Origin: a bacterium
GTDB lineage: Bacteria; Actinomycetota; Thermoleophilia; Solirubrobacterales; Solirubrobacteraceae
Assembly: GCA_021323635.1 (NCBI GenBank)
Contig: JAJPKQ010000041.1
Span: forward strand, 62,001-126,000
Direction: 5' to 3'
DNA length: 64,000 nucleotides
Notes under the pieces: model-generated
The model's input: the letters and a program-made list of their open reading frames with translations, nothing else
What the model was told of the DNA's origin: nothing
The model's database searches: none
Shown here: positions 17,601 to 25,265 of the stretch, one piece after another
Layout: each line of letters begins with the position of its first letter
How positions within the stretch are numbered: the first letter of the stretch is position 1
Made by a program: the position numbers and the translations under genes

Positions 17601-17944
17601 GGGCGCAGGCGCCCGGAGCCAACGCGCGTATGAGCGTGCGCAGCGGTGATCAGCGTGCAGAGGCCGGCCCAGCCCCTCGCATCGGCGACAAGCAGCGTCA
17701 GGCGACGGCCGTCGCTCAGATCGAGCTCTGCGCCGTGCAGCGCCCGCAGCCCGTGCTCAGCCGCCGCGCGGGCGTGCTCGATCGCGCCCGCAACCGAGTT
17801 GCGGTCGGTCAGCGCAAGGGCGCTGTAGCCAAGCTCTGCGGCGCGCGCTGCAAGCTCCTCCGGCAACGAGGCGCCCTCGAGCAGGGAGTAGGCCGAGCAG
17901 CAGTGGAGCTCGGCATAGGGAGCTGCTGGTCCGCCGGCGCTCAC
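14672..17944 (-). CDS. dnaE2: Error-prone DNA polymerase III alpha subunit DnaE2 (ImuC)
   Basis: The 1090-residue protein has a PHP domain (PYAELHCCSAYSLLEGAS at 9-26), a polymerase palm with PDIDIDFPRDIR holding two catalytic aspartates and FLKIDLLGLGMLSALEGC with the third, fingers with GVFQIESRAQM, and the helix-hairpin-helix part GFPKAHAAAFGLLAYQTAYL. A final OB-fold (HGERVALGGLVIARQRPQS) has no beta-clamp-rich tau-binding tail, as in DnaE2. Together with ImuB it performs SOS translesion synthesis. The second histidine of the usual HxH metal motif is Cys16 here. The GTG start at 17944 overlaps the TGA of the DUF6504 gene (GTGA). The longer frame at 18052 lies inside that gene and is rejected. 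Confidence 0.93.
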   Translation of the reverse strand: MSAGGPAAPYAELHCCSAYSLLEGASLPEELAARAAELGYSALALTDRNSVAGAIEHARAAAEHGLRALHGAELDLSDGRRLTLLVADARGWAGLCTLITAAHAHTRVGSGRLRPPALAIEEVLERAEGLICLSGCALHGVHDEATLRRLREAFGRERLLVELQRPYVRGDRARNRALARLAGRLELRTVATGGVHAHTPLRALLADALIAVRSGLTLEESEACRPANHTHVLASPQAMAARFAEHPDALCATAAIAEQISFELPADLRYRYPGAEREDATRRLAEACRSAFDERYPPGSRQRAAAQQRLEEELAMIDALGLSGFFLLHHDLLSLAREVALEVRGRTGARALLAPGRGRGSSVSSIVCYLTGLSHIDPIAAELHLSRFLHEQIERLPDIDIDFPRDIRARLILRIHERYGRERSALVGAYATYRTRGAIRDLGKALALPAGELERLARAVDGGMGGEIAEDVRRLFARGGQISPRWEWLARLVPEAYGLPRHISQHPGGMVISTQPLLRSCPLLPAAMAGRQILQWDKDSCADAGFLKIDLLGLGMLSALEGCLELIERRCGRRIDLSRIPYDDQRTFAAIRRADTTGVFQIESRAQMSSLLRTRPRDLAELAIQVAIVRPGPIVGGSVNPYMRRLQRKRADPGFTPPCIHPSLAETLAETLGVIIFQDQVIEVARAFAGFCAGEAEGLRRALSRKRSAAAIARYRERFIAGAMRTHGDVGRPLAERVFAMIESFSGFGFPKAHAAAFGLLAYQTAYLRVHHPAEFLCALLNAQPMGFYAPDALIGEARRGGARVRTLRVDVNASELDCTVEEPGAVRLGLRFVKGIAEAQLRLLLAARGAGGPFVSLADLASRSGLRRSELLRLARAGAIPPPLARSRREALYRLGAAAGTSATGRSGRRQLALPLEIPQAPPLRAADEWEELRADYAALGTGVGRHPLALLRAQLAATGAICTAQLAAVAHGERVALGGLVIARQRPQSARGTMFLLLEDEHGTLNVIIAPALYEASRPLLRSAPLLVVAGRLERHPQGGGGVSLIAQGIAPLAPSAPGTAAPAQLRALRELHPHLPAPVHFAAGRRR

Positions 17945-18186
17945 AGCTGCGCAAACCACCGCCTGGCGGGAAGCTCGCAGAAGACGACCGCATTGCGCCC
18001 GGAGGCCATCAGCAGCTCCCAGTAGCGGCGACAGAGCGGCTGCTCGCCCCACCAGCGATCCTCCAGCAGCCAGGTCTCGCGGACGGCGAGCACCCGCACC
18101 CCGTCGACCTCCAGTGGGCAGCCCCGGGCGGTGGCCCGCACGCGCGCCGGGCGCGGCTCATAGAGGCTCTGCCTGCGCTCGCGCAC
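17941..18186 (-). CDS. DUF6504-family small protein of the imuB-dnaE2 operon
   Basis: The 81-residue protein reads RERRQSLYEPRPARVRATAR, then PLEVDGVRVLAVRETWLLED, RWWGEQPLCRRYWELLMASG and NAVVFCELPARRWF. This is the pattern of the small DUF6504 proteins often found between a Y-family polymerase gene and dnaE2 in Actinobacteria. Function is unknown; genomic linkage points to the mutasome. The GTG at 18186 begins 3 bases after the imuB stop, and the gene's own TGA overlaps the dnaE2 start, so all three genes are translationally linked. Confidence 0.8.
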   Translation of the reverse strand: MRERRQSLYEPRPARVRATARGCPLEVDGVRVLAVRETWLLEDRWWGEQPLCRRYWELLMASGRNAVVFCELPARRWFAQL

Positions 18187-18189
18187 GCC

Positions 18190-19467
18190 TCACTCCCGCG
18201 GGGTCAGGATGAAGCGCCGCTCAGGCGCTCGCGAGCCCTCCTCGAGGGGGGCGATGCGCAGCAGCGAGTTGACGCCAAGGGCGGCGCGCACCTGGCTGAT
18301 CGCCTCGCGCAGGCGCGCCGAGCGCTGCGCGCGCAGGCCGTCTGTCAGGGAAAGCTGCTCGGCGACCGGCGCCCCGAAGCGCTCGACCGCAAGCGTGAGC
18401 CTCTCGGCCGGTGCGGGCAGCTCCAGCAGCGGGCGGCTCACGGCAAGCAGGATCTGCTCACGGTGAGCGCTTGCGCTGCGCAGCGCGATCTGCCTGCGCC
18501 AGCTCCCTCCACCCGCCAGCGCAGCCGCCACAGAGAGCGTGCGGATGCTTCGCGCGCGCCGTCCGGGGTGCGCAAGGAGGCGGTCGAGCAGCAGGCTGAG
18601 AGCATGCTCGAGCGCCTGTCCGGTGAGCGGCCCCGCAAGCGTGAGCTGCTCCTCGATCCGCTCCGCCGCAGGCCGCCCGCAGACAGGCTGCTCATGGCCG
18701 CGCACGAGGTCATAGGCGAGCAGCCCCGCCCTGCCAAAGCGCTCGCCAAGCGCCTGTGGCCCGAGCGCAAGCAGCTCGCCGAGGCTCGCGACGCCAAGCT
18801 CCGCAAGCGGCTCGATCAGCTCCACGAGCTCCGCGCGCAGCGCGAGAGCGCCCAGCGGGAGCGCTGCGATGTGGCGCTCAGCGCGCCCCGGCGCAAAGGT
18901 CAGCGCTCGGCGGGCGCGCGCACGACGGGCGGCAAGCAGCGCGTGGAAGCGGCTTCTCCCCACGCCGAGGCGATGGCAGGCGACGCTCGCCGCCAGCGCT
19001 CCGCGCGCGCGGGCAAGGCGCGCAAGCGACCCCTGCAGCGCACGCACAACCCCATCGAGGCCCCCATGGAGGCGGTAGAGAGGCTCCGCGCGCAGATAGG
19101 CGGTGCCCGCCCGCTCCACCTCCGGCGCCGCTCCGACCGCCTCCAGCGCGCCCAGCACACGCTCGAAGCAGCGCTCGGCGAGCAGCGGGTCGGCCCGCAG
19201 CAGCTCCAGCTGGGGAGCGCGCGCAAGCGCCTCCCCGACCCGCATGCCCGCCCGCACGCCAAGCGCCTGCGCGGCTGCGGAGACCTCCCCGATCCCCCCG
19301 CTGCCAAGCGGGGCAAGCGCGCAGGCCCTGCCGGGCAGCGCGCTGCCGCCCTCATCCCCGGCGCCTGCCCCCCTCCCATCGGGTCGATCGCCGCCGCCCG
19401 GCCGCGCAGCCAGGGCACAGAGCAGCTCGAAGCGAGGGATGTAGAGGCAGATGACCGCGCGCTCCAT
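18190..19467 (-). CDS. imuB: ImuB, catalytically altered Y-family DNA polymerase subunit
   Basis: The 425-residue protein begins MERAVICLYIPRFELLCALA, the ImuB counterpart of the Y-polymerase N terminus, but lacks the acidic catalytic residues (no 'DxD(C/S)F.A.VE' and no 'SxDE'). That fits ImuB acting as a scaffold between DnaE2 and the clamp. Helix-hairpin-helix-like (LAELGVASLGELLALGPQAL) and little-finger segments follow. A QLSLTDGLR stretch may be the clamp-binding motif (consensus QxxLxxF-like). ATG 19467 is chosen because the LexA box ends one base upstream; an in-frame ATG at 19485 would place the box inside the coding region. No imuA-like gene is next to it. Confidence 0.85.
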   Translation of the reverse strand: MERAVICLYIPRFELLCALAARPGGGDRPDGRGAGAGDEGGSALPGRACALAPLGSGGIGEVSAAAQALGVRAGMRVGEALARAPQLELLRADPLLAERCFERVLGALEAVGAAPEVERAGTAYLRAEPLYRLHGGLDGVVRALQGSLARLARARGALAASVACHRLGVGRSRFHALLAARRARARRALTFAPGRAERHIAALPLGALALRAELVELIEPLAELGVASLGELLALGPQALGERFGRAGLLAYDLVRGHEQPVCGRPAAERIEEQLTLAGPLTGQALEHALSLLLDRLLAHPGRRARSIRTLSVAAALAGGGSWRRQIALRSASAHREQILLAVSRPLLELPAPAERLTLAVERFGAPVAEQLSLTDGLRAQRSARLREAISQVRAALGVNSLLRIAPLEEGSRAPERRFILTPRE

Positions 19468-19468
19468 A

Positions 19469-19482
19469 CGAACATATGTTCG
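19469..19482 (-). promoter_or_regulatory. LexA (SOS) box at the imuB start
   Basis: CGAACATATGTTCG is a perfect 14-bp palindrome and a perfect match to the Gram-positive SOS box (CGAACRNRYGTTCG type). It ends one base before the ATG at 19467. LexA bound here would block both promoter and start. The position leaves no space for a ribosome binding site, which suggests a leaderless mRNA or a start slightly upstream. Confidence 0.92.
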
Positions 19483-19605
19483 CATAGATCGCGCTCCCCT
19501 GCAAGCGCCCGCGCACGACCGCATAGCCGGCGCGGAGAGCGCCGACCGCCCTACATCAGGGCGCTACCGCCAGCGTGAGGGCAGCGCGAGGGCGCTGCCG
19601 CCTCT

Positions 19606-20196
19606 TCAGACGTCCAGCTCGGCCTTTGCCGATTCGCTCGGCTTCGCCGGGTTGACGATGCGGATGTCGATCGGGCGGTTGGAGAGCGATGCGAGCCTGA
19701 GCTTGAACAGCAGGATCGCCCCCTGCGTCGGGCCCTGGCTGGCGATCGTGCCCGGTTCAGGCAGGCGACCGTTGCCGGGGACGTTGCGCGCACGGTAGGC
19801 AAAGAGATTCGTGTTGTCTGGCACGACCGGGCGGTAGACATCGCCTTCGCTGTCTTCAAGGTAGATGTCCGGACTGGACGGCTGAGGACGGCTCGTGCTG
19901 TTGTAGACCTGCAGCGAGATCATGAACCACTCTTCGCCCGGGCGGACGGTCAGGTCGCCTGCCGGCACTCCCTCCAGGTAGGCCTGGTCTTCGCTCTCGG
20001 AGGGGTTCAGCTCGCGCGAGATCTGCACCTGGTAGGCGAGCTGGCCGACGCTCAGATAGGGAGCGGGCACGCCGCCCTCGCCGGCGTAGGTCCCCGATGT
20101 CTGGCGCTCATTCGCGTTGCCGCACGCCGCCAGCAGGGCGCTCGCGCCAAGGGCGCCCACCAGGGAAAGGCTCTTGCGCAGTCGGCTGCTTTGCAT
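19606..20196 (-). CDS. Putative lipoprotein
   Basis: The 196-residue protein has a lipoprotein signal, MQSSRLRKSLSLVGALGASA then LLAAC, with the lipobox cysteine at residue 25. The mature part has a beta-rich look (GQLAYQVQISRELNPSESED, then EWFMISLQVYNSTSRPQ and SNRPIDIRIVNPAKPSES), resembling DUF4352-type or immunoglobulin-like extracellular domains. These are often found in anchored proteins of unknown function. It is probably attached to the outer face of the membrane. It is transcribed towards imuB but with more than 100 bases between. Beyond lipidation, no function can be assigned. Confidence 0.75.
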   Translation of the reverse strand: MQSSRLRKSLSLVGALGASALLAACGNANERQTSGTYAGEGGVPAPYLSVGQLAYQVQISRELNPSESEDQAYLEGVPAGDLTVRPGEEWFMISLQVYNSTSRPQPSSPDIYLEDSEGDVYRPVVPDNTNLFAYRARNVPGNGRLPEPGTIASQGPTQGAILLFKLRLASLSNRPIDIRIVNPAKPSESAKAELDV

Positions 20197-20209
20197 CGCG
20201 GGCGGGAGT

Positions 20210-20764
20210 CTAGCCGTCTGCGACCGTGACTCGCTTCAAGACCCCCGCCCCGGCGCCACCAACGGCACCCGCGAGCGCCTGCGCCGCGCCCCGATGCTCA
20301 GGTGCGTGCATCGCCTCCATCAGGTCACGCAGGCGCCACAGCGCACGGCGCTGCATCCGCGCGACCCACCGACGCCCGCCAAGCGCCTCGGCGATGCGGT
20401 CGGAGAGCATCACCGGCCTGCTCTGGAAGGTGAAGGTCACGCGCGTGGTCGCGCCCGGTCCCTCGACAAGCTCATAGACGCCCCGCGTGGCGATGCGGTT
20501 GCCCTTCCCCATCCTCCCTTCCTCGACGATCAGGTGGGGAGGGCGAACCTCGGTGAAGGTCACATCCCCCCAGGAGAAGCGCATGCCCGGCGCCCGCACA
20601 CGGAAGCGCGCGCCCGCCCCCAGCCCGACCGAGCGCTCGCGCGTGAGGTGCCAGTCGCGCAGAAAATGGTCGGTGAAGGCGACATGGTTTGCGATGTCCG
20701 CCAGAAAGTCGAAGACCTGCTCGCGCCGCGCGCCGATCAGGATCGATGTCCGGACTGGGTCCAC
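20210..20764 (-). CDS. SRPBCC-family (START/Bet v1-like) protein
   Basis: The 184-residue protein starts MDPVRTSILIGARREQVFDF and continues LADIANHVAFTDHFLRDWHL, the usual opening of SRPBCC ligand-binding proteins (polyketide cyclase/dehydrase type). Later comes FTEVRPPHLIVEEGRMGK and TRVTFTFQSRP, the beta strands of the groove. The family binds hydrophobic ligands or acts as a co-chaperone or lipid carrier; which of these applies here is unknown. It ends 14 bases before the lipoprotein start, so the two could be co-transcribed, with the SRPBCC gene first. Confidence 0.72.
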   Translation of the reverse strand: MDPVRTSILIGARREQVFDFLADIANHVAFTDHFLRDWHLTRERSVGLGAGARFRVRAPGMRFSWGDVTFTEVRPPHLIVEEGRMGKGNRIATRGVYELVEGPGATTRVTFTFQSRPVMLSDRIAEALGGRRWVARMQRRALWRLRDLMEAMHAPEHRGAAQALAGAVGGAGAGVLKRVTVADG

Positions 20765-20961
20765 AGCGCGGAATATATAGGCCGCCCACCCGCCGGGCGA
20801 GCGGATGCAGCGCGGGCGCGCTGCCGCGATCGTTCATCTGTCCAGGCGCGCCGCAAGCCCTCAGGGTCGCTGAGGGCCCCCTGATAGAATCGGTCATCCC
20901 TTCTCCCTGGATCGCTTTTGGGGTGCTCCAGGTCTCTTCGGTCAGCAAAGGGAGCCGCCTT

Positions 20962-21555
20962 ATGGAGTCCTTCACGCAAGGCACAATGCCGGGTAGTGGT
21001 GCTTTCCGCTGCGCGAGCTGCGGCCACATCTTCACGCTCACACCGCCGCTTGCGGATACGCACAGCTGCCCGCAGTGCGCCAGCAGCGAAGTCGTCCGCG
21101 AGACGCTTGGCGCAACAACGCGCTTCCAGCGTGCGGCCGCCGTCGAGGAGGCGGACTCGGTCGGGCGGGAGGCGTGGGTGGCACGCGCCCGCAGCATGAT
21201 CGAGGAGCCCGGCGAGTACCTCGCGCTTGCCGAGGAGGAGGAGATCCGCCTCGTGCCGCTGCAGCGCGAGTGGACCCGCATCGGACGCAGCCTTGCAGCC
21301 GATGTGCGCTTCGACGACCCCACCGTCTCGCGCCGTCATGCGCTGATCGTGCGCCAGGCCGACGGCGTGCGGGTGCTTGACGACCGCTCACTGAACGGCG
21401 TCTTCGTCAACGGCGAGCGCGTCGAATGGAGGGTCCTTGAGGACGGCGACGAGATCCTTGTCGGCCGCCATCGTCTGACCTACCTTTGCGCGACCGAGAG
21501 CGCGACATTTGCCGCCCAGACCGGCTCGGGCGAGGGCGAGCTGCAGCGCGCATAG
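20962..21555 (+). CDS. Zinc-ribbon and FHA domain protein
   Basis: The 197-residue protein starts with a zinc ribbon, CASCGHIF then CPQCASSEVV (four cysteines within residues 16-45), then a linker and an FHA domain (about 100-175). The FHA domain has IGRSLAADVRFDDPTVSRRH and SLNGVFVNG. The R, S and N residues that hold phosphothreonine are all present, so it should bind a phosphorylated partner, presumably a substrate of a Ser/Thr kinase encoded elsewhere. ATG 20962 has AAAGGGAG 8 bases upstream, which decides against the much longer frame. The gene reads in the same direction as the ParA-like gene 63 bases downstream. Confidence 0.8.
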   Translation: MESFTQGTMPGSGAFRCASCGHIFTLTPPLADTHSCPQCASSEVVRETLGATTRFQRAAAVEEADSVGREAWVARARSMIEEPGEYLALAEEEEIRLVPLQREWTRIGRSLAADVRFDDPTVSRRHALIVRQADGVRVLDDRSLNGVFVNGERVEWRVLEDGDEILVGRHRLTYLCATESATFAAQTGSGEGELQRA

Positions 21556-21618
21556 CGCGCTGCGCTGCGCCTACCGGAATCCTCACAGCCGCAGTCGGCT
21601 TCCCGCTACGCTCCGGCC

Positions 21619-22404
21619 ATGGCAACGACGATCGCTGTGCTCTCCCAGAAGGGCGGCACCGGCAAGACCACGATCGTGCGGACGGTTGCGGAGATCATGC
21701 GCCGGATCGACCTGCCGACGCTCGCGATCGACCTCGACCCGCAGGGCAACCTCTCCGACTACTTCGACGTCCCGCCTGACGCAGCGCCGACGATCGCGGA
21801 GGTGCTGGGTGGCGCAGCAACGATCGCCGAGGCGATCCAAGAGCCCGCGGAGGTGGTCCCGGCAAACCTCTCCCTGGCGGAGGCAGAGCTTGCGCTGGCC
21901 GGGAAGATCGGCCGCGAGCTGACCCTGCGCCGGGCGCTCGCCAAGGCGCCAGAGCGCTACTCGCTGATCCTGATCGACTGCCCGCCCGCGCTGGGGCTGC
22001 TGACGGTCAACGCGCTTGCCGCCGCGGACTACGCGCTGATCAGCGCCGAGGCGCAGTACTTCGCCCTGCAGGGCGTCGAGCAGGCGCTGGCGGTGATCGA
22101 GCTGGCAGCCGAGAACCTGCAACCTGACCTTGCCCTGCTCGGGATCCTGCTGAACATCGCCGACATGCGCACAGTTCACTCCCGCGAGGCGCTTGCGGGC
22201 CTGCGCGAGCGCTTCGGCGAGAGCGTCTTCGAGACGGTCATCCGCGCCTCGATCGCCTACGCCGAGTCCGCCGAGCGGGCGACCCCGATCCTCGAGCACC
22301 GCCCCGACCTGGCGGCCGACTACATAGCGCTCGCCCGCGAGCTCCTGACACGGGTCGGATTGGTTGAGCATGCCCGGCGCCTGAGCAAGCTCGACGCTGC
22401 ATGA
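21619..22404 (+). CDS. ParA/Soj-family ATPase, no parB nearby
   Basis: The 261-residue protein has the deviant Walker A motif KGGTGKTT (11-18), the Walker A' region LAIDLDPQGNLSDYF and the Walker B-like strand YSLILIDCPPALGLLTVNAL. These define the ParA/MinD class that forms DNA- or membrane-bound ATP sandwich dimers to position cargo. There is no ParB gene or visible parS-like repeat in the flanks, so it is probably an accessory positioning ATPase rather than the chromosome partition gene. The upstream neighbour is the FHA protein; a possible functional link is inference only. Confidence 0.85.
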   Translation: MATTIAVLSQKGGTGKTTIVRTVAEIMRRIDLPTLAIDLDPQGNLSDYFDVPPDAAPTIAEVLGGAATIAEAIQEPAEVVPANLSLAEAELALAGKIGRELTLRRALAKAPERYSLILIDCPPALGLLTVNALAAADYALISAEAQYFALQGVEQALAVIELAAENLQPDLALLGILLNIADMRTVHSREALAGLRERFGESVFETVIRASIAYAESAERATPILEHRPDLAADYIALARELLTRVGLVEHARRLSKLDAA

Positions 22405-22445
22405 GCGCAGGCGGGCGCGGCGATGTTGCGTAGTACATTCGTGAC

Positions 22446-22760
22446 ATGGACGAGCAGCAAAGACTCGAAGAGCTTGAGCGGGCGGCACGCAGCTATCAGA
22501 GCCGCGCCATCAGCGTTCGCGACGCCCATGCCAAGATCGACGAGCGCCGCAGCGGGGAGCCGGTTACGCGGCTGACCCTGCTGCTGAGCGCGCCGGCGCG
22601 TGGCAGCACCTGGCGCTTGAGCACGATAAGGGCGCTCGAAGGGGCGCTCGAAGGGGCGCTGCATCGTGACGCAGCCGCTGCGGGCCTGCCTCCCCTCGGC
22701 GTAACGCTGATCAGCGAGAACGAGCCCGAGGCGGCTGAAGTATTCAAGCCCGCCGCGTGA
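22446..22760 (+). CDS. Small hypothetical protein, partner of the broken HEPN gene
   Basis: The 104-residue protein is not recognised: MDEQQRLEELERAARSYQSR, a linker, LTLLLSAPARGSTWRLSTIR and a C-terminal PPLGVTLISENEPEAAEVF. A 12-base tandem duplication (gggcgctcgaag twice) gives the run ALEGALEGAL. The start ATG has no strong SD. Its TGA (22758-22760) is 3 bases before the TTG of the HEPN pseudogene and also overlaps a GTG in another frame, so the two formed a couple, as toxin-antitoxin pairs do. Function unknown. Confidence 0.55.
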   Translation: MDEQQRLEELERAARSYQSRAISVRDAHAKIDERRSGEPVTRLTLLLSAPARGSTWRLSTIRALEGALEGALHRDAAAAGLPPLGVTLISENEPEAAEVFKPAA

Positions 22761-22763
22761 GCC

Positions 22764-23338
22764 TTGCCCTCTTACCCGATCGACCCAGGCAAGCTAATCA
22801 AGACAGCGGAAGCGCTTGCGCCCGCTGGCGCCCCCCGCGGCCGTCCCCCTACACGCATCATCGCCGCGCCATCTCAAGCGCCTATTACGCCTCCTTCCAC
22901 GCCATCTCAAAGCGCGTCGCGCAACAGGTATTCGGAGGCCTGGACGAGACCTTCATGCTGAATGTGCAGCGCTGAATCGCTCACAACGACGTAGTCATAG
23001 TTGCCCGATGGCTCAGCCAGCTGGCCGGCAACCTCAACGCCTCGGGGGAGAAGCCGCCGTCGCATATCAAGCAGCTGCTCGACCCCGACGGCACACGCAG
23101 CACCCCTCAGGCGCCAAAGCAGGAGATCGTGGAGCTGGCAGATGAATACCTCGCGCTGCACCAAAAGCGCGAGGAGGCGGATTACGACCACTTTGCAATC
23201 TTCACGCGCCAGAAGACGCTTTTGCAGATCGCACGCGCCAAAGCGATCGTCAAAGCTGCATCCAAGATCAGCGGAGCGGATGCCGAAGCCTTCTTCGGAC
23301 TTATCGCGGTCAAAATGCAGGAGCGAAGGCGCGGCTGA
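22764..23338 (+). pseudogene. HEPN-domain gene inactivated by a frameshift and a stop
   Basis: From TTG 22764 the frame reads PSYPIDPGKLIKTAEALAPA and, after the C run at 22845-22849, must shift one frame to continue as THHRRAISSAYYASFHAISK, a clear HEPN helix. A sixth C would restore the frame. A second break is TGA at 22973-22975 in NVQR-stop-IAHND; TGG would restore a tryptophan. The frame then continues to ELADEYLALHQKREEADYDH and GLIAVKMQERRRG, stopping at 23338. HEPN proteins are often ribonuclease toxins or tRNA/nucleotide-binding partners. Both lesions argue for a disabled gene rather than programmed decoding. Confidence 0.7.
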
Positions 23339-23362
23339 TCGGCACCTGCGCGCGCGTTCGGC

Positions 23363-24232
23363 TCAGAGCTCGGCGACGTAGGCGCCCTGAGCTTCAAAGG
23401 GCACGCGCAGCACCTGCGCCCACTCCCCCACCAGCTCGCTCAGCGCGCCCAGCACCGGCCCGGTCTGCTCGTAGTGGCACCACACCAACACCGTCGGCCC
23501 GGCGCCTGAGAGGCTTGCGCCCAGCGCGCCCAGCTCCTGTGCGCGGGCGATCAGCGCCGCCGAGCGCGGGAAGAGGTGCGCGCGCGCATCCTGGTGCAGG
23601 CGGTCCTTGAGGCCGGCAGAGATCAAGCCCAGGTCGGAGGTGGCAAGGCCGAGCGCCAGCAGGGCGGCGTGGGCGGTGTTGAAGACCGCATCGGCCAGCG
23701 GCACCCGGCGCGGCAGCGCCGAGCGCGCGCGCCTGGTTGAGACCCGCCGCTCGGCTGACTGATCGATCCGTGGGACCACCGCCAACGCCTCCAGCCCCGC
23801 GGGCGCCGGTATGCGCGCCACCGTCTCCTCCGCGCAGATCACAAAGCCCCCCTGCAGGCTCGCGGTGACGTTGTCGGGGTGGCCCTCGAGCGCGCAGGCA
23901 TGTGCGCGAATGTCCTCATCGAGCTCGAAGAGGTCCTTGGCGGCAAGCAGCCCCGCGACGATCGCAGCGCCGGAGGAGCCGAGCCCGCCCGCCAGCGGGA
24001 TCTGCGAGCGGATGTGAAAGGTGAAGCCATCGGCTGAGTGCAGCCGCTCGAAGGCGCGCACGCAGAGGTTGCGCCGCCCGCGCGTCACCGGCAGCTCGGT
24101 GCGCACCGCAAAGCGGGCGCTCTCGACCACCTCCAGCTCCAGGTGCAGGGAGAGCGCAGCCGCAAAGGAGTCAAAGCCCGGCCCCAGGTTCGCCGAGGAG
24201 GCCGGGACGCGGACCAGCCGCCTACGCCTCAC
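23363..24232 (-). CDS. thrB: Homoserine kinase
   Basis: The 289-residue GHMP kinase has VPASSANLGPGFDSFAAALS at the N terminus, the phosphate loop PLAGGLGSSGAAIVAGLLAA, and the C-terminal motif LGASLSGAGPTVLVW. It phosphorylates L-homoserine for threonine synthesis. The GTG at 24232 overlaps the thrC 3' end by 11 bases and gives VRRRRLVRVPASS; a longer frame within thrC is rejected. It is the last gene of lysA-hom-thrC-thrB, all on one strand with overlaps. Confidence 0.93.
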   Translation of the reverse strand: MRRRRLVRVPASSANLGPGFDSFAAALSLHLELEVVESARFAVRTELPVTRGRRNLCVRAFERLHSADGFTFHIRSQIPLAGGLGSSGAAIVAGLLAAKDLFELDEDIRAHACALEGHPDNVTASLQGGFVICAEETVARIPAPAGLEALAVVPRIDQSAERRVSTRRARSALPRRVPLADAVFNTAHAALLALGLATSDLGLISAGLKDRLHQDARAHLFPRSAALIARAQELGALGASLSGAGPTVLVWCHYEQTGPVLGALSELVGEWAQVLRVPFEAQGAYVAEL

Positions 24233-25265
24233 CGAGGACCGCCGCCTCGATCGCCTCCATGTCGACCGGGCAGCGGATGATCGCACCTTCGGTCTGCGCC
24301 AGCGCCGCCTCCGGGTCCTTGATGCCACGGCCGGTCAGCACGCAGACGACCGTCTTGGCCCCCTCGGCCCCGTACTTGAGCAGGCCCGCGACCGAGGCAG
24401 CCGACGCCGGCTCCACGAACATCCCTTCGCGCGCGGCCATCAGCCGGTAGGCGGAGAGGATCTCCGTGTCGGAGACCGTTCGGATGCAGCCGCCCGACTC
24501 CTCGGCTGCGCGCAGCGCCTGCTCGCCGCGCGCGGGCTTGCCGATGCGGATCGCCGATGCCACCGTTTCAGGGTGCTCGACCGCGTGGCCCAAGACCAGC
24601 GGCGCCGCCCCCTCCGCCTGGAAGCCAAACAGCCGTGGGGCCACCGAGAGCTCGCTGAAGCCGCGCCAGTAGGCGGTGATGTTGCCGGCGTTGCCGACCG
24701 GTATGCAGAGCAGGTCGAGCTCTGAGCCTAGCTCCTCCACCAGCTCGAATGCTGCGGTCTTCTGTCCTTCCATGCGAAACTCGTTGAGCGAGTTCACAAG
24801 CGCGATCGGGTGCTCCTCGACAAGCTTGCGCACGATGCGCAGCGCCTCGTCGAAGGAGCCCTGCAGCGAGATCGCGCGCGCCCCGTGGATCAGCGTCTGG
24901 GCAAGCTTGCCGCGCGCGATCCGCCCCTCCGGCACGATCACCGCGCAGGTGATCCCCGCCCGCGCGGCGTAGGCGGCCGCGGAGGCGGCGGTGTTTCCGG
25001 TCGAGGCGCAGATCACCGCCTTTGCGCCGTCGCGGATCGCCGCTGACACCGCACAGGTCATGCCGCGATCCTTGAAGGAGCCGGTCGGGTTGGCGCCCTC
25101 GCACTTGAAGTAGACATCCGCGCCGACCTGCTCGGAGATGATCGGCGCGGGCAGCAGCGGGGTGCCCCCCTCGTTGAGGCTGACGATCGGATCGCCCTCC
25201 GCAAAGGGCAGGTGCTCGCGATAGCGCTCGATCAGCGCGATCGGCGTGTGCGGTGCGACTCTCAT
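24222..25265 (-). CDS. thrC: Threonine synthase
   Basis: The 347-residue PLP enzyme has the cofactor lysine in TGSFKDRGMT (Lys65), the substrate loop ASTGNTAASAAAYAARAG and the PLP-phosphate loop CIPVGNAGN. It converts O-phospho-L-homoserine to threonine. The N terminus lacks the long regulatory extension of plant enzymes, so it is the short bacterial class. Its ATG overlaps the hom TGA (ATGA), and it overlaps thrB at the 3' end. Confidence 0.94.
   Translation of the reverse strand: MRVAPHTPIALIERYREHLPFAEGDPIVSLNEGGTPLLPAPIISEQVGADVYFKCEGANPTGSFKDRGMTCAVSAAIRDGAKAVICASTGNTAASAAAYAARAGITCAVIVPEGRIARGKLAQTLIHGARAISLQGSFDEALRIVRKLVEEHPIALVNSLNEFRMEGQKTAAFELVEELGSELDLLCIPVGNAGNITAYWRGFSELSVAPRLFGFQAEGAAPLVLGHAVEHPETVASAIRIGKPARGEQALRAAEESGGCIRTVSDTEILSAYRLMAAREGMFVEPASAASVAGLLKYGAEGAKTVVCVLTGRGIKDPEAALAQTEGAIIRCPVDMEAIEAAVLGEA

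Noticed and set aside
22757..22975. Frame from GTG 22757 as the true HEPN start
   Set aside because: It overlaps the upstream stop neatly, but its first 30 residues (Arg/Pro-rich) do not look like HEPN, while the TTG 22764 frame does before the C-run shift.
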